In this document: positions 7,386-16,009 of the stretch, one piece after another
Numbering within the stretch: position 1 is the stretch's first letter
Layout: each line of letters starts with the position of its first letter
DNA from: an uncultured Paraprevotella sp.
Lineage (GTDB): Bacteria; Bacteroidota; Bacteroidia; Bacteroidales; Bacteroidaceae
Reading direction: 5' to 3'
DNA: 64,000 bases
Assembly (NCBI GenBank): GCA_944321525.1
Contig: CALULQ010000014.1
Span: forward strand, 1 to 64,000
Position numbers and translations under genes: made by a program
Notes under the pieces: model-generated
Told to the model about the DNA's origin: nothing
The model's database searches: none
What the model saw: only the letters and a program-made list of their open reading frames with translations

Positions 7386-10300
7386 ATGGAATCCAGTCTG
7401 ATTGTCTACAAGGCGTCGGCCGGCTCGGGCAAGACGTTCACCCTGGCCCTGCAATACATCAAAACCCTCATCGGGCAGGAAGGCCGGCACAACTACAGCC
7501 ACATACTGGCCGTGACGTTCACCAACAAGGCCACGGCCGAAATGAAAGACCGCATCCTGCAACAACTCTACGGCATCTGGAAACGCCTGCCGTCGTCGGA
7601 CGACTACGTGGCGGCCCTGCGACGGGAACTGGAGGCCGACGGCGTCCGCCTGACGGACGAGGAAATCAGCCGCCGCGCGGGACAGTCGCTCTGCCACATC
7701 CTGCACGACTATAACCGCTTCCGGGTGGAGACCATCGACTCGTTTTTCCAGTCGGTGATGAAAAACCTGGCGCACGAACTCAGCCTCACGGCCAACCTGA
7801 AAGTGGACCTCAACGACAAGGAGGTGCTCAACGCCGCCGTGGACCGCATCATGGACCGACTGAACCTGATGCCCAAGGTGATGGACTGGATACTGGAATA
7901 CGTGGACGACCGACTCACGAACAACGAGCGCTGGGACATCGCCCGCGAAGTGAAGGCCTTCGCCTCGTGGATCTTCAAGGAAGCCTACCTGACGCACGAG
8001 GAAGAACTGCGGAAGGCGCTGAAGGACGACAACCGCATAAGGGAACTGCGGAAGGCGCTGGAAGGGGAAAGGAAAGAGGCACAGGACATCGTGGAAAGCG
8101 CCGTGGAACACTTCAGGGAGGAACTGGAACAATGGAACGCCCGACTGGACGACTTCAAGTTCGGCAGCAACATCGACACCTATCTCCGCCGCATGGAGGA
8201 AGGCAACCTCGACCCGGACTTCAAAGCCCGAATGCAGGGCTTCGTGGACAACGCGGACAACTGGCTCAAGAAGTCCGACGCGGGAAACGCGGCCTTGCGC
8301 GAAGCCGCCGGACACTTCTGCACCCTACTGGGCGAACTGCGGCGCTTCCAGCTGGACTGCCTCGTGCGCCACAACAGTGCGACGCTGGCCCTGAAACACC
8401 TTAACCCCCTGAGGCTGCTGGGCACCATCGACGAGGAGGTGACGGCCCTGAACCACGAAAACAACCGCTTCCTGCTGGCCAAGACGCCCATACTGCTCCA
8501 CGAACTGATAGAAGACAGCGACGCTCCCTTCGTATTCGAAAAAATGGGGGCCTACTTCCACCACGTCATGATCGACGAGTTCCAAGACACCTCGGCCATG
8601 CAATGGAAAAACTTCAAAATCCTCTTGCTGGAAAGCATGGCGTCGGGATACGGCAACCTCATCGTGGGCGACGTGAAGCAAAGCATCTACCGCTGGCGCA
8701 ACGGCGACTGGACCATCCTGAAGAACATCAAAGACGAAATGGCGGCCTATGCCCCCGACCTGCGCAACCTGGGCACCAACTACCGCAGCGAGCGGCGCAT
8801 CATAGACTTCAACAACGCCTTCTTCCGCACCGCGGCCGATGAACTGGACCGGATGGCGCAGGCCACGTCGGCACAACTGACGGAAGCCTATGCCGACGTG
8901 GCACAGGAATGCCCGGCCAAAAGGGGCGAACGAGGATGCGTGCGCATCCGCTTCTTCGACAAGAACCAAAAGGAAGAGGACTGGGAAACCCGCATGCTGG
9001 ACGAGCTGTGCGACCAGGTGCAGGCGCTGCACGACGCGGGACTGCCCTACGGCGAAATGGCCATCCTGGTGCGCAAACGCAAATTCACCGAACCCATCGT
9101 CCGCCACTTTGCCGACCGCTTCGGCGACCGGGTGAAAATCGTGTCGGACGAAGCCTTCCTCCTCTCCAGCGCCCTGAGCATCAACCTGCTCGTGGCTGCC
9201 ATGCGCTACCTGTCCGACCCCGACGACCGTGTGTCGCTGGCCTTCCTGGCCCTGCGCCAAGCGTCCCAGGACGCGGACGGCACGGGGCTGGAACGCTTGG
9301 CACAGGGCGAACTCGAACCCTTGCTGCCGGAGGCGTTCGTCCGCCGCATGGACGTGCTCCGCACCCGCCCGCTGTATGAACTGCAGGAAGAGCTTTACCA
9401 CCTGTTCCACCTGGAACGCATCGCCGGCGAAGACGCCTACCTCTTTGCCTACTTCGACCAGCTGACGGCCTACCTTGAAGAGAACCCGTCCGACCTGCGC
9501 TCGTTCCTGACCTATTGGGACGAGACGCTCGCGCAGACTTCCATCCCGTCGGGCGAGGTGGACGGCATACGCATCTTCACCGTACACCAGTCCAAAGGCC
9601 TGCAATTCCACACCGTCTTCGCCCCCTATTGCGACTGGAACATCGAGAAAGACGCCAGTGGATATAACCGCAACAACGACCTCATCTGGTGCGAGACCCG
9701 CCAAGAGCCCTACGACATGCTCCCGGTCATCCCCGTCACGATACAAGCCTCCATGCGCCAGTCCATCTTCCGGAACGAATACGAGGAAGAGCACCTGCAA
9801 CGCCGCGTGGACGCCCTCAACCTGCTCTACGTGACCTTCACAAGGGCAGAGAAAAACCTCTTCGCCTGGTGCCGCACACGTTATGCCATGGACGAAAAGA
9901 GCACGACGGGCGACCTGCTCTACCAAGCCCTGCCCCGCACGCTGGAAGGAGCGGAAGAGACTTGCGGCGAAAACGGACAGACGGAGCGCTTCGCCTACGG
10001 TTCGCCCGAGAGCAAAAGCGGGCACGACAGCGGGCGCAAGGCATCGGACAACCGCATGGTGGCCGACTACACGCCCGTGGACGTAACAATGCACTCCTAC
10101 AAGGCGCGCATCGACTTCTGCCAATCCAACCGCGCCGAAGAGTTTCTGGAAAGCATGTCGGCCCCGGCAGAAGGGACGGCACGCAGGAACGAGAAGAAGC
10201 GCCGGGGACTGCTCATGCACAGGGTGTTCTCGAGCATCCACACGCGCGACGACGTGGAAAAGGCGCTGGCCGCGCTGGAAAACGAAGGCGAAATAGGCAC

Positions 10301-10646
10301 ACGCCCCGAAAGAGAAGCCCTGAAGCAGGAAGTGGAAAAGGCCATCGGACAGCCCGAAGTGGCGCACTGGTTCGACGGCTCCATGGACACCTACAACGAG
10401 TGCCCCATCCTGACGCAGGAATACAGCGAAGACACCGACAAATTCAGCACCTACCGCCCCGACCGCGTCATGTTCGCCCCGGACGAAACCGTGGTGGTGG
10501 ACTTCAAATTCGGCCGGCCGCGCGAGGAATACCGCCGGCAAGTGGCCGGCTACATGGAACAAATCCGGCTGATGGAACCCGGCAAGCGCGTGAAGGGCTA
10601 CCTGTGGTACATCGCCGATAACCGGCTTGAAGAAGTAACAGCCTAA
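7386..10646 (+). CDS. AddA/RecB-like UvrD-family helicase with C-terminal nuclease
   Basis: 1086 residues, a superfamily 1 helicase-nuclease for processing DNA double-strand ends before RecA recombination. Walker A is KASAGSGKTF at residues 9-18, a form common in Bacteroidetes AddA-like proteins. Walker B is VMIDEFQDTS near 394, followed by GDVKQSIYRWRNGDW (motif III region). IFTVHQSKGLQF (motif V region) and LLYVTFTRAEKNLF (motif VI) follow. A PD-(D/E)XK nuclease core is seen at the C-terminus (DRVMFAPDETVVVDFKFG, near 1027-1041). The AddB-like partner starts 14 bp downstream. No RecB, RecC or RecD paralogue is nearby, so an AddAB-type assignment is favoured over RecBCD. Confidence 0.9.
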   Translation: MESSLIVYKASAGSGKTFTLALQYIKTLIGQEGRHNYSHILAVTFTNKATAEMKDRILQQLYGIWKRLPSSDDYVAALRRELEADGVRLTDEEISRRAGQSLCHILHDYNRFRVETIDSFFQSVMKNLAHELSLTANLKVDLNDKEVLNAAVDRIMDRLNLMPKVMDWILEYVDDRLTNNERWDIAREVKAFASWIFKEAYLTHEEELRKALKDDNRIRELRKALEGERKEAQDIVESAVEHFREELEQWNARLDDFKFGSNIDTYLRRMEEGNLDPDFKARMQGFVDNADNWLKKSDAGNAALREAAGHFCTLLGELRRFQLDCLVRHNSATLALKHLNPLRLLGTIDEEVTALNHENNRFLLAKTPILLHELIEDSDAPFVFEKMGAYFHHVMIDEFQDTSAMQWKNFKILLLESMASGYGNLIVGDVKQSIYRWRNGDWTILKNIKDEMAAYAPDLRNLGTNYRSERRIIDFNNAFFRTAADELDRMAQATSAQLTEAYADVAQECPAKRGERGCVRIRFFDKNQKEEDWETRMLDELCDQVQALHDAGLPYGEMAILVRKRKFTEPIVRHFADRFGDRVKIVSDEAFLLSSALSINLLVAAMRYLSDPDDRVSLAFLALRQASQDADGTGLERLAQGELEPLLPEAFVRRMDVLRTRPLYELQEELYHLFHLERIAGEDAYLFAYFDQLTAYLEENPSDLRSFLTYWDETLAQTSIPSGEVDGIRIFTVHQSKGLQFHTVFAPYCDWNIEKDASGYNRNNDLIWCETRQEPYDMLPVIPVTIQASMRQSIFRNEYEEEHLQRRVDALNLLYVTFTRAEKNLFAWCRTRYAMDEKSTTGDLLYQALPRTLEGAEETCGENGQTERFAYGSPESKSGHDSGRKASDNRMVADYTPVDVTMHSYKARIDFCQSNRAEEFLESMSAPAEGTARRNEKKRRGLLMHRVFSSIHTRDDVEKALAALENEGEIGTRPEREALKQEVEKAIGQPEVAHWFDGSMDTYNECPILTQEYSEDTDKFSTYRPDRVMFAPDETVVVDFKFGRPREEYRRQVAGYMEQIRLMEPGKRVKGYLWYIADNRLEEVTA

Positions 10647-10660
10647 CCCCCGCACAACTC

Positions 10661-13474
10661 ATGGAAACATTCATCCAACTCACTGCCCGCGACCTCATCC
10701 GGCGCTTCGGCACCAGCCTGCGCCACGTCACGGTGGTATTCCCCAACAAGCGCGCCGGCCTCTTCATGAACCAACAACTGGCCGCAGCCGCCGGCCGACC
10801 CGTGTGGGCCCCGCGCTACCGCACCATCAGCGAACTCTTCGACAGCCTGTCGGACTTCGGCCGGTGCGACGACATCATGGCCATCTGCGAACTCTACCGC
10901 GTGTATGCCCAATTCGTGCCCGACCCGGAATCGGCCGACCGCTTCTACGGCTGGGGAGAAATCATGCTGGCCGACTTCGACGACATCGACAAGCATCTGG
11001 CCGACGCCCACAAACTGTTCAGCAACATCCGCGACATCAAGGAACTGGACGACAGCTCCTTCCTCACCCCCGAACAGGAAGAGGCACTGAAACATTTCTT
11101 CGAAGGCTTCTCCATCGAAGGCAACAGCCGGCTGAAGAAGAAATTCCTGGACTTGTGGAACCAGATGGACCGCATCTATGCCACGTTCAATGAACAGCTG
11201 CGGGAGAAAGGCTTGCTCTACGAAGGAGCCTTGTACAGGGACGTGGCGGAACACCTGGACGAGCGCAGCAGCCGCATGCCGGAAGGCACGACTTATGCCT
11301 TCGTGGGCTTCAACGTGCTCAACGAAGTGGAGAAACGCCTGTTCAAGTTCCTGCAGGAACGCGGGCAAGCGGTGTTCTACTGGGACTATGACGTGCTCTA
11401 CACTCAAAAGGACAGCCGGTTCGAGGCCGGCACCTTCATCCGCCAAAACCTGGCCGAATTTCCCAACGCCCTGCCGGAAAGCTGCTACGACAACCTGAGC
11501 CGCCCGCCACGGATAGAGTTCATCGCGGCCACATCGGAGAACGCGCAGGCGCGCTACATCCCCCAATGGCTGGAAACGGCCCTCACCGAACCGGAACAAG
11601 ACACGGCCATCGTGCTCTGCAACGAATCGCTGCTACAACCCGTGCTCCACTCGCTGCCGGACGAGACGGCGCCCCACCCGGTGAAGCGGGCCAACGTCAC
11701 CATGGGCTTTCCCATGACCGACACGCCCGTGTTCAGCTTCGTCAACGCCCTGCTCTCACTGCAAACCGACGGATACGACCGCGAACGCCGCCGCTTCCGC
11801 CCGGAACAGGAACAAACCGTGCGCTCACACCCCTATGCCGCCTTGCTGGATGCGGACAAGATCTTCGTGCCGCACGCGGAAAACCTGGCTTTGCTGAACT
11901 ACCTGCGGACACTGCTGGAGGACTTGGCGGGCGTGTTCGGGACGGAAAAAGAGGCGCACGACGACGTGTTCCGCCAACTGTACCACGAAGCGCTCTACCG
12001 CGCCCATCAGGTGGTCTGCCGCTTCGTCCGGCTTGCGGAAGACGGCATCCTCGAAGTGCATCCCGTCACCCTGAGGCGCCTGCTGCGCACCGTGCTGGGC
12101 GCCACGAGCATCCCTTTCCACGGCGAACCGGCCGTGGGGCTGCAAGTGATGGGCGTGCTGGAAACACGCAACCTGAACTTCAGGCACATCCTGATGTTGT
12201 CGGTGAACGAGGGCATGCTTCCCAAGGCCGTGAGCGACACGTCGTTCATCCCCTACCACCTGCGCGAAGTGTTCGGGCTGACCACCATCCGACATAAGAT
12301 TGCCGTCTATGCGTTCTACTTCTACCGCCTCCTGCAACGCACGGAACGCATCACCTTCCTGTATAACATCGCCACGGATGGGCTGAACAAGAACGAGATG
12401 TCACGCTTCCTGCGCCAAATCCTGGCCGAAACCGACTTCCCGGTGGAGACGGGCATCCTGCAATCGGGGCAGGCCGTCCCTGCGGGCCGGACGCTGGAAA
12501 CGCCCAAGACACCGGAAGTGATGGAAAAACTGCTGGGCAACTATGCCAGCGGACGCCCCGGTGCGCGCCCGCTCTCGCCCTCGGCCCTGAACGCCTATCT
12601 GGACTGCCCGCTCAAATTCTACTACCAGCAAATCGCACGCATCCGCCCGCCACAGGACCTGCAGGATGGACTAGACGGCGCCATGTTCGGCACCATCTTC
12701 CACGAAGCCGCCCAACTGGTCTACGAGAAACTGACGGAGCGCAACCCGGTGGTCCGCCGACAAGACATAGAACGGCTGATGGAAGGCAAAGAGGCAGCCC
12801 TGTTGCCGTTCGTGGAGGCCTCATTCCTGAAAAACTATTTCGGCAACGACCCACAGGCGGTGGCCTACAACGGCCAGTTGCTCATCGCACGGAAAGTGGT
12901 GGCCGCCTACCTGCGGCAACTGCTGGCCCACGACGCCCGCATGGAACAGTTCGTCATGCAGGAAATGGAGAAGGAACACCGGCGCAGCGTGCAGGTGACA
13001 TCGGGCGAACGGACGGTGGCCATCGACATCGGCGGAAAAATAGACCGCATAGACACCGTCATGAGAACGGACGAAACCACCGGTGAGGCCGTGGAAACCC
13101 TTCGCATCGTGGACTATAAAACAGGGGGGACGCCGGAGAGGGCGGTCAAGCTGGAGCTGCTGACCACGCCTTCGGACAAACGGCCATCGTACATCTTCCA
13201 GATTTTCCTCTACGCCTGGGTGCTGTCGGAAGAACAGCAACGCCCCGTGTCGCCCGCCTTGTTCTTCGTCCATAAGTCGAACTCGGAGGACTACGACCCT
13301 ACGGTGGAACTGGGCGGACAAAGAGTGACAGACTTTGCCACTTACAAGGAAGATTTCCGCCGGTTGCTGCAAGGCGTGCTGGAGGAACTCTTCGACCCCG
13401 AAATCCCCTTCCGGCAGACATCTTTTGCCTCAATCTGCGACTATTGCGACTATAAGTTGCTCTGCGGAAAGTGA
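10661..13474 (+). CDS. AddB-like PD-(D/E)XK nuclease subunit with Fe-S cysteines
   Basis: 937 residues, partner of the helicase encoded just upstream. The N-terminus (VVFPNKRAGLFMNQQLA) is the degenerate helicase-like start of AddB proteins. The C-terminal nuclease domain shows SALNAYLDCPLKFYYQ, then IVDYKTGG near 815 (catalytic D/K). Four cysteines, C649 and C926, C929, C935 (CDYCDYKLLC at the extreme C-terminus), are arranged as in AddB and related nucleases that staple this domain with a [4Fe-4S] cluster. The subunit should degrade one strand and help recognise Chi-like sites; which sequence it recognises in this organism cannot be told. Confidence 0.9.
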   Translation: METFIQLTARDLIRRFGTSLRHVTVVFPNKRAGLFMNQQLAAAAGRPVWAPRYRTISELFDSLSDFGRCDDIMAICELYRVYAQFVPDPESADRFYGWGEIMLADFDDIDKHLADAHKLFSNIRDIKELDDSSFLTPEQEEALKHFFEGFSIEGNSRLKKKFLDLWNQMDRIYATFNEQLREKGLLYEGALYRDVAEHLDERSSRMPEGTTYAFVGFNVLNEVEKRLFKFLQERGQAVFYWDYDVLYTQKDSRFEAGTFIRQNLAEFPNALPESCYDNLSRPPRIEFIAATSENAQARYIPQWLETALTEPEQDTAIVLCNESLLQPVLHSLPDETAPHPVKRANVTMGFPMTDTPVFSFVNALLSLQTDGYDRERRRFRPEQEQTVRSHPYAALLDADKIFVPHAENLALLNYLRTLLEDLAGVFGTEKEAHDDVFRQLYHEALYRAHQVVCRFVRLAEDGILEVHPVTLRRLLRTVLGATSIPFHGEPAVGLQVMGVLETRNLNFRHILMLSVNEGMLPKAVSDTSFIPYHLREVFGLTTIRHKIAVYAFYFYRLLQRTERITFLYNIATDGLNKNEMSRFLRQILAETDFPVETGILQSGQAVPAGRTLETPKTPEVMEKLLGNYASGRPGARPLSPSALNAYLDCPLKFYYQQIARIRPPQDLQDGLDGAMFGTIFHEAAQLVYEKLTERNPVVRRQDIERLMEGKEAALLPFVEASFLKNYFGNDPQAVAYNGQLLIARKVVAAYLRQLLAHDARMEQFVMQEMEKEHRRSVQVTSGERTVAIDIGGKIDRIDTVMRTDETTGEAVETLRIVDYKTGGTPERAVKLELLTTPSDKRPSYIFQIFLYAWVLSEEQQRPVSPALFFVHKSNSEDYDPTVELGGQRVTDFATYKEDFRRLLQGVLEELFDPEIPFRQTSFASICDYCDYKLLCGK

Positions 13475-13524
13475 TCGGCAGAAAAAAAGCACACATCCGG
13501 CTTGCAAATTTGGAAATAAACCCC

Positions 13525-13533
13525 TATCTTTGC
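13525..13533 (+). promoter_or_regulatory. Putative tRNA-Arg promoter (-7 box)
   Basis: TATCTTTGC matches TAnnTTTGC. A CTTG at 13501-13504, 20 bp upstream, fits the -33 element (TTTG consensus). The tRNA begins 15 nt downstream of the box, consistent with a short leader. Confidence 0.6.
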
Positions 13534-13548
13534 AGCCGATTTAAGGTC

Positions 13549-13623
13549 GGTTCCGTAGCTCAGTTGGATTAGAGCAACGCCCTTCTAAGGCGTGGGTCTT
13601 GGGTTCGAGTCCCAACGGAATCA
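13549..13623 (+). tRNA. tRNA-Arg (anticodon TCT)
   Basis: A 75-nt cloverleaf. The acceptor arm GGTTCCG pairs with CGGAATC (one G-U), with discriminator A at 13623. The D arm lies in GCTCAGTTGGATTAGAGC. The anticodon stem ACGCC/GGCGT encloses loop CTTCTAA with anticodon TCT at 13584-13586, reading AGA. The T arm is in TTGGGTTCGAGTCCCAA. CCA is not encoded. Confidence 0.96.
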
Positions 13624-13656
13624 CAAACGGGGAACTACAACCCCTTGGAAAACAGC

Positions 13657-13697
13657 AGAAACGGCTCTCCCATCCACCAAAGAGGAGAGCCGTTTCT
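13657..13697 (+). terminator. Hairpin terminator after tRNA-Arg
   Basis: A perfect 14-bp stem, AGAAACGGCTCTCC (13657-13670) and GGAGAGCCGTTTCT (13684-13697), with a 13-nt loop. It is followed by GTTTCTC, so the U-tract is weak. It likely ends the tRNA transcript. Confidence 0.65.
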
Positions 13698-13874
13698 GTT
13701 TCTCATGACGACAGCACAAGGCATCGGCGCGCGCCGCAGCCAACAAACTTTTCCCAACCTTGCAGCCGGCAGGATGCGACCTCCCAGAGCGGGCAGGAAA
13801 ACGGTTACCATTGTTTTTCAAACCCTTCCGCACAGAAATCCGACAAAAAATTCTTCTTTTACCGACCTTTGTTG

Positions 13875-13883
13875 TATATTTGC
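13875..13883 (+). promoter_or_regulatory. Putative promoter -7 box of the small membrane protein pair
   Basis: TATATTTGC is a full match to TAnnTTTGC, 28 nt before the ATG at 13912. Confidence 0.55.
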
Positions 13884-13911
13884 ACTTAGCAAAGAAGAAC
13901 ATACGCCAATA

Positions 13912-14157
13912 ATGGGAAGCTGGAGCGAAACACAAGAGAAGAAGAAAGAAGGCAAGGAGAAAGAGAAAATGAGCCGAGAAACACTTGGCAAATATTTCTA
14001 TGACTTGTCAAAACTGTCATTCACCGCCTTAGTACTAAGCATGTCGGCATCTCTCATTACAGACTATTTGAACACAAATTATTGGGTCCTATTTACCTTT
14101 GGAGTGTTCTCTTCTACTATATTTGCATACATTGGTTACAAAATCATGAACAAGTAA
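13912..14157 (+). CDS. Small membrane protein, DUF6722-like
   Basis: 81 residues: a highly charged, Lys/Glu-rich N-terminus (about 1-25), then GKYFYDLSKLSFTALVLSM and two hydrophobic segments near residues 33-52 and 58-78. The layout (GKYF-DLSKL followed by two TM helices) resembles the DUF6722 family of Bacteroidetes; I rely on memory of that family, so the name is tentative. ATG 13912 is preferred over upstream in-frame starts because a -7 box ends 28 nt before it and the upstream frame overlaps the tRNA terminator region. The next small gene begins 4 nt after the stop. Function unknown. Confidence 0.75.
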   Translation: MGSWSETQEKKKEGKEKEKMSRETLGKYFYDLSKLSFTALVLSMSASLITDYLNTNYWVLFTFGVFSSTIFAYIGYKIMNK

Positions 14158-14161
14158 AAGC

Positions 14162-14266
14162 ATGGACGGATTAAGTATTTTATTCATCATCACAAGTGTG
14201 ATAGGAGCAGCAATTGCCATTTGGCTGAATACCAAATCCGGCAAAAAGTGGTTGTCTAACCTATAA
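14162..14266 (+). CDS. 34-residue single-TM protein
   Basis: A very short gene starting 4 nt after the preceding stop codon. It encodes one hydrophobic helix (residues about 4-22) and a basic tail ending KSGKKWLSNL. Three points support a real gene: it is tightly coupled to the upstream small membrane protein, a textbook terminator begins 12 bp after its stop, and the tail looks conserved in similar tiny Bacteroidetes proteins that I recall but cannot verify here. The product is presumably an inner-membrane partner of the 81-residue protein. Function unknown. Confidence 0.7.
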   Translation: MDGLSILFIITSVIGAAIAIWLNTKSGKKWLSNL

Positions 14267-14277
14267 ACAAGTATCCA

Positions 14278-14302
14278 GCGGGGCAACATGCCCCGCTTTT
14301 TT
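14278..14302 (+). terminator. Rho-independent terminator
   Basis: Perfect 8-bp stem GCGGGGCA / TGCCCCGC (14278-14285 and 14289-14296), loop ACA, then six T. It ends the two-gene small membrane protein transcript. Confidence 0.9.
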
Positions 14303-14348
14303 ATGTCCGGACGGCCCAACCGGGAAACGTGATGCGCAAGGTCAAATC

Positions 14349-14388
14349 GTACTCTGCGGCAAGTACTCGAGTACTTGCCGCAGAGTAC
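14349..14388. repeat. Modular GTAC palindrome, copy 2 (perfect 40-bp palindrome)
   Basis: Unit GTACTCTGCGGCAAGTAC (14349-14366), linker TCGA, unit GTACTTGCCGCAGAGTAC (14371-14388). The whole 40 bp is its own reverse complement. It lies between the small-protein terminator and the sigma factor gene. Outer arms are weak. Confidence 0.9.
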
Positions 14389-14513
14389 GATGCAATACAG
14401 CGCACGACACCGAGCGAGAATACGGAAAAATCATCCGCACAATCCTCAAAAAAACTTCTTTTACTGTCACAAAAGTGCTACCTTCACGTACTATAAGCAG
14501 AAAACCACGATAA

Positions 14514-14993
14514 ATGGAGGCAGAGACTTTTCAGCAAGAAGCCACACGGTTGCGACCGCGCCTGCTCCTCCTCGCCCGCCGCTATGTCGGCTGCGAGGAG
14601 GAAAGCGAAGACATCGTGCAAGATTGCCTGCTGAAAATGTGGACGATACGCGACCGACTTTCACTGCCTTTCGATGCCCTGGCCGCCGCTATCGTCCGCA
14701 ACCTTTGCATAGACAGGCTGCGCTCCCGCCGCTTTAACGTGGACATGGAAGACGCGGAGGGCCGCACGACCGAGCAGGACGACAGCCAGCAGGAACGCAT
14801 CGACCGAGTGATGGACATCGTGCGCACCCTGCCGGACATGCAGCAGGTCATCCTGCGCCTGCGCCATATCGACGGGATGGAAATGAGAGAGATTGCCCAA
14901 CTGACGGGCTGCACGGAAGTGGCCGTCCGAAAGGCCCTGAGCCGGGCGAGAATGGCCGTCAAGACACAATATATGAGGAGGAAAGAGGAATGA
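14514..14993 (+). CDS. ECF-type RNA polymerase sigma factor
   Basis: 159 residues, sigma-70 family with regions 2 and 4 only. Region 2 covers about residues 5-65 (ARRYVGCEEESEDIVQDCLLKMW … IVRNLCIDRLRSRR). Region 4 covers about 102-150 and contains the helix-turn-helix LRHIDGMEMREIAQLTGCTEVAVRKALSRAR (written in parts: IDGMEMREIAQLTG, TEVAVRKALSRAR). It overlaps the next gene by 4 bp (ATGA), and that gene has one TM helix, as expected for an anti-sigma partner. It probably directs core polymerase to this operon and perhaps others; the stimulus is unknown. Modular palindrome copy 2 lies upstream. Confidence 0.93.
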   Translation: MEAETFQQEATRLRPRLLLLARRYVGCEEESEDIVQDCLLKMWTIRDRLSLPFDALAAAIVRNLCIDRLRSRRFNVDMEDAEGRTTEQDDSQQERIDRVMDIVRTLPDMQQVILRLRHIDGMEMREIAQLTGCTEVAVRKALSRARMAVKTQYMRRKEE

Positions 14994-15577
14994 ACGCAAA
15001 AACGGACAATGAAATAAGGATGCTGATGGAACGGTTCTTCGAGGGCAGGACCACCTTGGAAGAGGAGCAAAAGCTGTATGACTTCTTCCGCAAAGAAAAC
15101 TTGCCGCAAGACCTGCTCCCCTACAAGGACATGTTTCTGGACTTCTCCGCCCTGACGCTCACCGGGCAAGAGGCTGCCCTGCTCTCACCCGACACGCTTC
15201 CTTCCCAGCCGGCCACGAAAGACATCACGGCACGTCCCGCTCCCATCAGACAGAGAAGGACTCGCAGCATCTACCTGAAATACAGCATGGGAATTGCCGC
15301 AACCCTCCTGCTCGCCGTCCTCATCGGATGGGGAGTCAACACCAGACAGGAACGGCAACTCGCCGCCTTGTATGAAGGCAGCTACATGATAGTAAACGGC
15401 AAAAGAACGGACAAACTGACCCGCATCCGCCCGGAAATAGAACGGACACTGGCCAAAGCCGAAAAAATAGAACAGGACCTGTCCGCCGAAGCTCTCATCC
15501 AAACGGCAGAAGAAGAAATCCTGAACGGTATAGAAGACAAAGCGGAACGCGAACGCATCCGACAACTCATGGAATAA
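14990..15577 (+). CDS. Putative membrane anti-sigma-like protein
   Basis: 195 residues. A soluble N-terminal half (about 1-75, with FFEGRTTLEEEQKLYDFFR) precedes one TM helix near 100-118 (YSMGIAATLLLAVLIGWGV) and a periplasmic C-terminal part rich in Glu and Lys. The N-terminal segment resembles the short 'LL..FFEG.TT.eEE..Ly.FF' motif common in Bacteroidetes membrane proteins encoded after ECF sigma genes. Its start overlaps the sigma factor stop by 4 bp, implying translational coupling. An anti-sigma role is inferred from position and topology; no zinc-binding anti-sigma motif is seen. Confidence 0.75.
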   Translation: MNAKTDNEIRMLMERFFEGRTTLEEEQKLYDFFRKENLPQDLLPYKDMFLDFSALTLTGQEAALLSPDTLPSQPATKDITARPAPIRQRRTRSIYLKYSMGIAATLLLAVLIGWGVNTRQERQLAALYEGSYMIVNGKRTDKLTRIRPEIERTLAKAEKIEQDLSAEALIQTAEEEILNGIEDKAERERIRQLME

Positions 15578-15589
15578 AAAACTGAAAAG

Positions 15590-16009
15590 ATGAACCGCAA
15601 TATGAAAAAAACAGCTTGCATCCTTCTGTTCCTCGCCGGCATGGCGCTTCCAGCCATGGCGCAGAACAGCATCGACCGGATGGTGAAGCAACATTCCACC
15701 ACGGGAAAGTCGACCTTTACCTCGGCCGTGGAACGGGATCCCGCCACACGGAAAGTCGTAAAAGTGGTAAACATATTGAAATCCAAGGACATGGATGCAC
15801 AGCCTTTCAAAAAAGCTTTCGAGAAAGAGGCGAAAACGGCCGATAGCAAACTCACCGTCTCGAAAGACCTGACCACCCTCGTGCTCACCACGGAAAGCCA
15901 AGGCAATCCGCGCATCTATATGCTAAAATATGACCCGGACAATGCCATAGGAGTAGAAGTAACCATCATCGTGAACTATAAAAAACAATCTAAAACCTCG
16001 AAACAATGA
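15590..16009 (+). CDS. Secreted DUF5024-like protein
   Basis: 139 residues with a clear signal peptide (MKKTACILLFLAGMALPAMAQ) and predicted cleavage after AMA. The mature part (NSIDRMVKQHSTTGKSTFTSAVERDP…KVVKVV) resembles a small periplasmic family found after ECF sigma/anti-sigma pairs in Bacteroides, which I recall as DUF5024; the number is tentative. An in-frame ATG at 15602 gives a shorter and perhaps better signal peptide. It follows the anti-sigma-like gene by 12 bp and overlaps the GIN gene by 4 bp, so all four genes form one operon. Function unknown. Confidence 0.75.
   Translation: MNRNMKKTACILLFLAGMALPAMAQNSIDRMVKQHSTTGKSTFTSAVERDPATRKVVKVVNILKSKDMDAQPFKKAFEKEAKTADSKLTVSKDLTTLVLTTESQGNPRIYMLKYDPDNAIGVEVTIIVNYKKQSKTSKQ

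Noticed and set aside
5165..7387. Open frame of 740 codons opposite the acyl-CoA synthetase
   Set aside because: Antisense shadow; its C-terminal part is only the translated repeat arrays.
8325..10655. Open frame of 776 codons opposite the AddA-like gene
   Set aside because: Antisense to a well-supported helicase gene, with no recognisable motif.
14349..14388. Palindromic elements as ordinary Rho-independent terminators
   Set aside because: None has a U-tract on either side, and several lie beyond a separate proper terminator (for example copies 2, 4 and 6).
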